From Caulobacter sp031457805 (GTDB lineage: Bacteria; Pseudomonadota; Alphaproteobacteria; Caulobacterales; Caulobacteraceae), in assembly GCF_031457805.1 (NCBI RefSeq), contig NZ_JAVDXI010000004.1, forward strand, positions 310,001 to 374,000: DNA of 64,000 bases, in the 5' to 3' direction. The notes beneath the pieces are model-generated. The model did no database searches, had not been told where the DNA came from, and was given only the letters and a program-made list of their open reading frames with translations. Both the position numbers and the translations under genes were made by a program. Numbering within the stretch: the stretch's first letter is position 1; the number at the start of each line of letters is the position of its first letter. Shown here piece by piece: positions 61,749 to 64,000 of this stretch.

Positions 61749-62325
61749 GCGCCTCGAACAGGCCTGGCGGTCGGAGGCCAACCGCCCGTCCGAAGAGCAG
61801 CAGGCCAGGCTGATGGAGGAACTGATGACAATGTTGAACGCCCGCCGCAGGACGGAATTCGTGCTGGCGGCGATCCCCTTTGGCGCGATGATCGTGTTCA
61901 CGATCGTGGCCGGGGTGGCCGCCTCTCGAGGGGACGCCTTCGCGCACGACTGGCCGGGACTGGCGATGCTGGGCGTCTGCTGGGCGGCGTTGATCGGCGT
62001 GTTCTGGAACGGCTTCCGAGCCCGTCGGCGCGACACGGGCCAGCCGATGCGCGACACCCTCGAAAACCTCCTGGCGCGGAACCAGGCGGCTCGGCGAAAC
62101 TACAAGACATTCTGCGCCTTGACGCCGGTGTTCCTGTTCCCACTGTGGATGGCCTTCGACCACCTCAAGGACGACGGTCGCATGAGCGCCGCCGCCGGAT
62201 TCCAGGCCATGGCGCTCTGCGTCTTCGCCCTGGCGGCCAGCTATGGCTGGAACACCCTGCGCTTCTATTGGGTGATGAAGCCCGAGCAGCGTCGGCTGGA
62301 GCGTCTGCTGGCGGAGTACGAATAA
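61738..62325 (+). CDS. Membrane protein coupled to the ECF sigma factor
   Basis: 195 residues. Cytoplasmic helical N-terminus (MDFERLEQAWRSEANRPSEEQQARLMEELMTML), two helices (about 42-62 and 72-92), a linker, and two more (about 125-145 and 155-175). No anti-sigma motif, but the overlap with the sigma gene and the topology suggest a membrane regulator. Not a recognised family. Confidence 0.75.
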   Translation: MDFERLEQAWRSEANRPSEEQQARLMEELMTMLNARRRTEFVLAAIPFGAMIVFTIVAGVAASRGDAFAHDWPGLAMLGVCWAALIGVFWNGFRARRRDTGQPMRDTLENLLARNQAARRNYKTFCALTPVFLFPLWMAFDHLKDDGRMSAAAGFQAMALCVFALAASYGWNTLRFYWVMKPEQRRLERLLAEYE

Positions 62326-62358
62326 CCCTCAACGCCGTTCTATACAGGACGGCTGCGG

Positions 62359-63714
62359 CTACAGCCCCACCGCCGCCAGCGCCTCGGCCTGGCGTGCGGC
62401 CACGGCCTCTTCGGAGAAACCCTCCAGCGAGGCCTCGAACAGCTGCTTCCAGTTGTGGCTGGCGCCCAGGTGCAGGAAGGCGGCCCCGAGACCGATGGCG
62501 GCGCGGTCCATGAACACGAACTCCCGCGGGATGGTGACGCCGCCGACGGCCTTGAGCGCCTGGCGCACCTTGAACGCCTCGCGGCGGCCGTACTCGCCAG
62601 GCGGCACGTCGTCGGCCACGGTGCGGACCCGGTCATCCAGCAGCGGGCCGTAGATGAAACGGGCCCAGACGTTCAGGGCGTCGACCAAGGGATCGCTGAG
62701 CCCCTGGAAGCCCCAGCTGCGATAGGCCTCGACCTGCTCGGCGCGATCATCGTTGGCGAGCCCACGGTACAGACGCACAACCCCGGCTACGAACTTCGGG
62801 GAGAAGATGCGAATGCAGCCGAAATCGAGAAGATTCAGGTGCGCGGCGCCCTCCCCGGCAAAGGTGTAGTTCCCAAGATGCGGGTCGCCATGGATGATCC
62901 CCAGATGGGTCATCGGGCTCCACCAGGCCTCGAACAGCAACGCGGCGATCCGGTCACGCACAGCCTGGGGCGCGGTCTTGAAGGCCAGCAGCCCCTGGCC
63001 ATCCAGCCAGGTCATCGACAGCAAACGACCGGTTGAAAGCTCCAGCACAGGCGATGGCGTCCGGATGTCCGCACGGTCCGCGAAGAAGTTGGCGTAGACC
63101 GCCATCAGCTTGGCCTCGCGGGCGTAGTCGAGCTCCTCGCGCAAGCGGTCGCCGATCTCGACAATGGCCTCGGAGGGGTCGAGCGCGCCGTCCATGCGCT
63201 TGATGAGGGCGATCAGCGCGCGCAACTGGCCAAGATCACTTTCGACCGCGCTCTGCATGTCCGGATACTGCAGCTTCACGGCCAGGGCGCGGTCGTCGTG
63301 CGTCGTTGCGCGGTGGACCTGTCCGAGCGAGGCAGCGGCGGCGGCCTCGTGCTCGAAGCTGGCGAACCTGCTCTGCCAGTCCGCGCCCAGCTCTGCCGCC
63401 ATGCGTCGACGAACGAACGGCCAGCCCATGGCCGGCGCGTTGGTCTGAAGCTCGGCCAGCTCCTTGGCGAACTCGGGCGGCAGGAGATCCGGCACGGTCG
63501 CGAACATCTGCGCCGCCTTCATCAGCGGCCCCTTCAAGCCGCCCAGCGCCGCCTTCAAGGCCTTGGCGTTGCGCGCGTCGGCCTCATCGCCGCCGAACAT
63601 CCGGTTGGCGCCGTAGGACACGGCCGCGCCCGACAAGCCCGCGCCCACCTTCGCGAAGCGGGACAGGCGACCGGTCAGTCGGTCGCGTTCGGGATCGCGG
63701 GCGTCGTCGGCCAT
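62359..63714 (-). CDS. ABC1/AarF family atypical kinase
   Basis: 451 residues. The ABC1 motif KAAQMFATVPDLLPPEFAKELAELQTNAP (KxxQ region), the ATP site with ALAVKLQYPDMQSAVESDL, and the catalytic GIIHGDPHLGNY and LLDFGCIR. UbiB/ADCK-like proteins act in ubiquinone or lipid homeostasis. UbiX and a COQ9 protein are also in the window. Confidence 0.92.
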   Translation of the reverse strand: MADDARDPERDRLTGRLSRFAKVGAGLSGAAVSYGANRMFGGDEADARNAKALKAALGGLKGPLMKAAQMFATVPDLLPPEFAKELAELQTNAPAMGWPFVRRRMAAELGADWQSRFASFEHEAAAAASLGQVHRATTHDDRALAVKLQYPDMQSAVESDLGQLRALIALIKRMDGALDPSEAIVEIGDRLREELDYAREAKLMAVYANFFADRADIRTPSPVLELSTGRLLSMTWLDGQGLLAFKTAPQAVRDRIAALLFEAWWSPMTHLGIIHGDPHLGNYTFAGEGAAHLNLLDFGCIRIFSPKFVAGVVRLYRGLANDDRAEQVEAYRSWGFQGLSDPLVDALNVWARFIYGPLLDDRVRTVADDVPPGEYGRREAFKVRQALKAVGGVTIPREFVFMDRAAIGLGAAFLHLGASHNWKQLFEASLEGFSEEAVAARQAEALAAVGL

Positions 63715-63720
63715 GTCACC

Positions 63721-64000
63721 TCACACCAGGGTTTCGAACTCGTCCACCAGCCGCTCGAGTTGGGCGCAACCGGCGGCCCAGAAAGCCTTGTCCCGCGGGT
63801 TCAGGCCAAACGGCTTAAGGGCTTCCACATAGGTGCGCGTGCCGCCCGCCGCGAGGAGATCCTCGTAGAGCGGCGCGAACGTCGCGGGGTCTTCGCGGCG
63901 CTTTTCCATCAGGCCTCGCACCAGGAGATCCCCGAAGGCGTAGGCGTAGACGTAGAACGGCGCGTGGCAGAAGTGGCTGACATAGGCCCAGTAGTGCTCA
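63721..64000 (-). CDS. M3 family oligoendopeptidase, C-terminal part
   Basis: About 93 residues, cut by the window edge. HYWAYVSHFCHAPFYVYAYAFGDLL is the M3B oligoendopeptidase C-terminal pattern (YVxHF...PFYVYAYAFG). The zinc HExxH site lies beyond the window. Starts 6 bp from the ABC1 gene start. Confidence 0.9.
   Translation of the reverse strand, partial: EHYWAYVSHFCHAPFYVYAYAFGDLLVRGLMEKRREDPATFAPLYEDLLAAGGTRTYVEALKPFGLNPRDKAFWAAGCAQLERLVDEFETLV

Overview
This is a GC-rich alphaproteobacterial chromosome segment with typical high third-position GC and few, short intergenic gaps. The gene content and order point to Caulobacter, in the C. vibrioides/crescentus group. Markers include rcdA (DUF1465 ClpXP adaptor), trcR (DUF1013), a small GGDEF protein with an RESD I-site like DgcA, a class A PBP with the PbpC-type N-terminal peptide, and sigF/nrsF facing a DUF2282-DUF692-DUF2063-DoxX operon. 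The species assignment comes from gene content and remembered synteny; no database search was run.

Layout. 1-5.5 kb (minus strand): ruvC-ruvA-ruvB, a small membrane protein resembling SEDS (FtsW/RodA) proteins, ybgC and tolQ-tolR-tolA (tolA cut by the edge), all tightly packed. 5.6-11.5 kb: a secreted M20 peptidase, purC, yebC, a YmdB phosphoesterase, 5-formyl-THF cyclo-ligase, a probable 6S RNA, zapA and a DUF4164 gene. 11.7-15.2 kb (plus): glycolysis genes gap, pgk and fba. 15.2-19.9 kb: the stress island, with an orphan NrsF-like protein, nrsF and sigF on minus and bufABCD on plus. Sigma-F-type promoters (GTAACC-N16-CGAA, and CGGA on the sigF side) face outward from the shared intergenic region.

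20-26 kb: a receiver plus helical-protein pair, a TspO-like protein, an acetyltransferase, bfr/bfd with Fur-like sites, thiE, and an ECF41 sigma operon (membrane protein, CMD protein, sigma) with a matching promoter. 26-35.5 kb: suhB, a glycerophosphodiesterase, a DUF885 metallopeptidase, an MsbA-like ABC exporter, rpmE, a YcgN protein, pbpC and an Asp/Glu racemase. 35.5-42.9 kb: an ABC-2 exporter pair, a DUF2975/XRE pair, purE-purK, dgcA, a single-domain receiver and an M61 peptidase.

43-55 kb: two DUF465 proteins, ubiX, a TIGR02444 protein, trcR, a quinone oxidoreductase, DUF1192, rcdA, COQ9, rpsU (apparently with a CTG start), a Na+-efflux-type ABC pair, a hydrolase, an M23 peptidase, UrcA, and a membrane LytTR regulator. 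55-64 kb: the split transhydrogenase pntAA-pntAB-pntB with a palindromic repeat between pntAA and pntAB, an aa3 oxidase subunit IV protein, a GT9 glycosyltransferase, a hydrolase/thioesterase pair, an ECF sigma with a membrane partner, an ABC1 kinase and the C-terminus of an M3 oligoendopeptidase.

The most notable system is the sigma-F/bufferin operon. A short secreted cysteine peptide is encoded with an MNIO (DUF692) maturation enzyme, its DUF2063 partner and a DoxX membrane protein, under a thiol-based membrane anti-sigma. A second NrsF-like protein with both sensing cysteines, the SEDS-like protein beside ruvB, and the CTG-started rpsU look least described. No tRNA, rRNA, CRISPR array, insertion sequence or prophage was seen.
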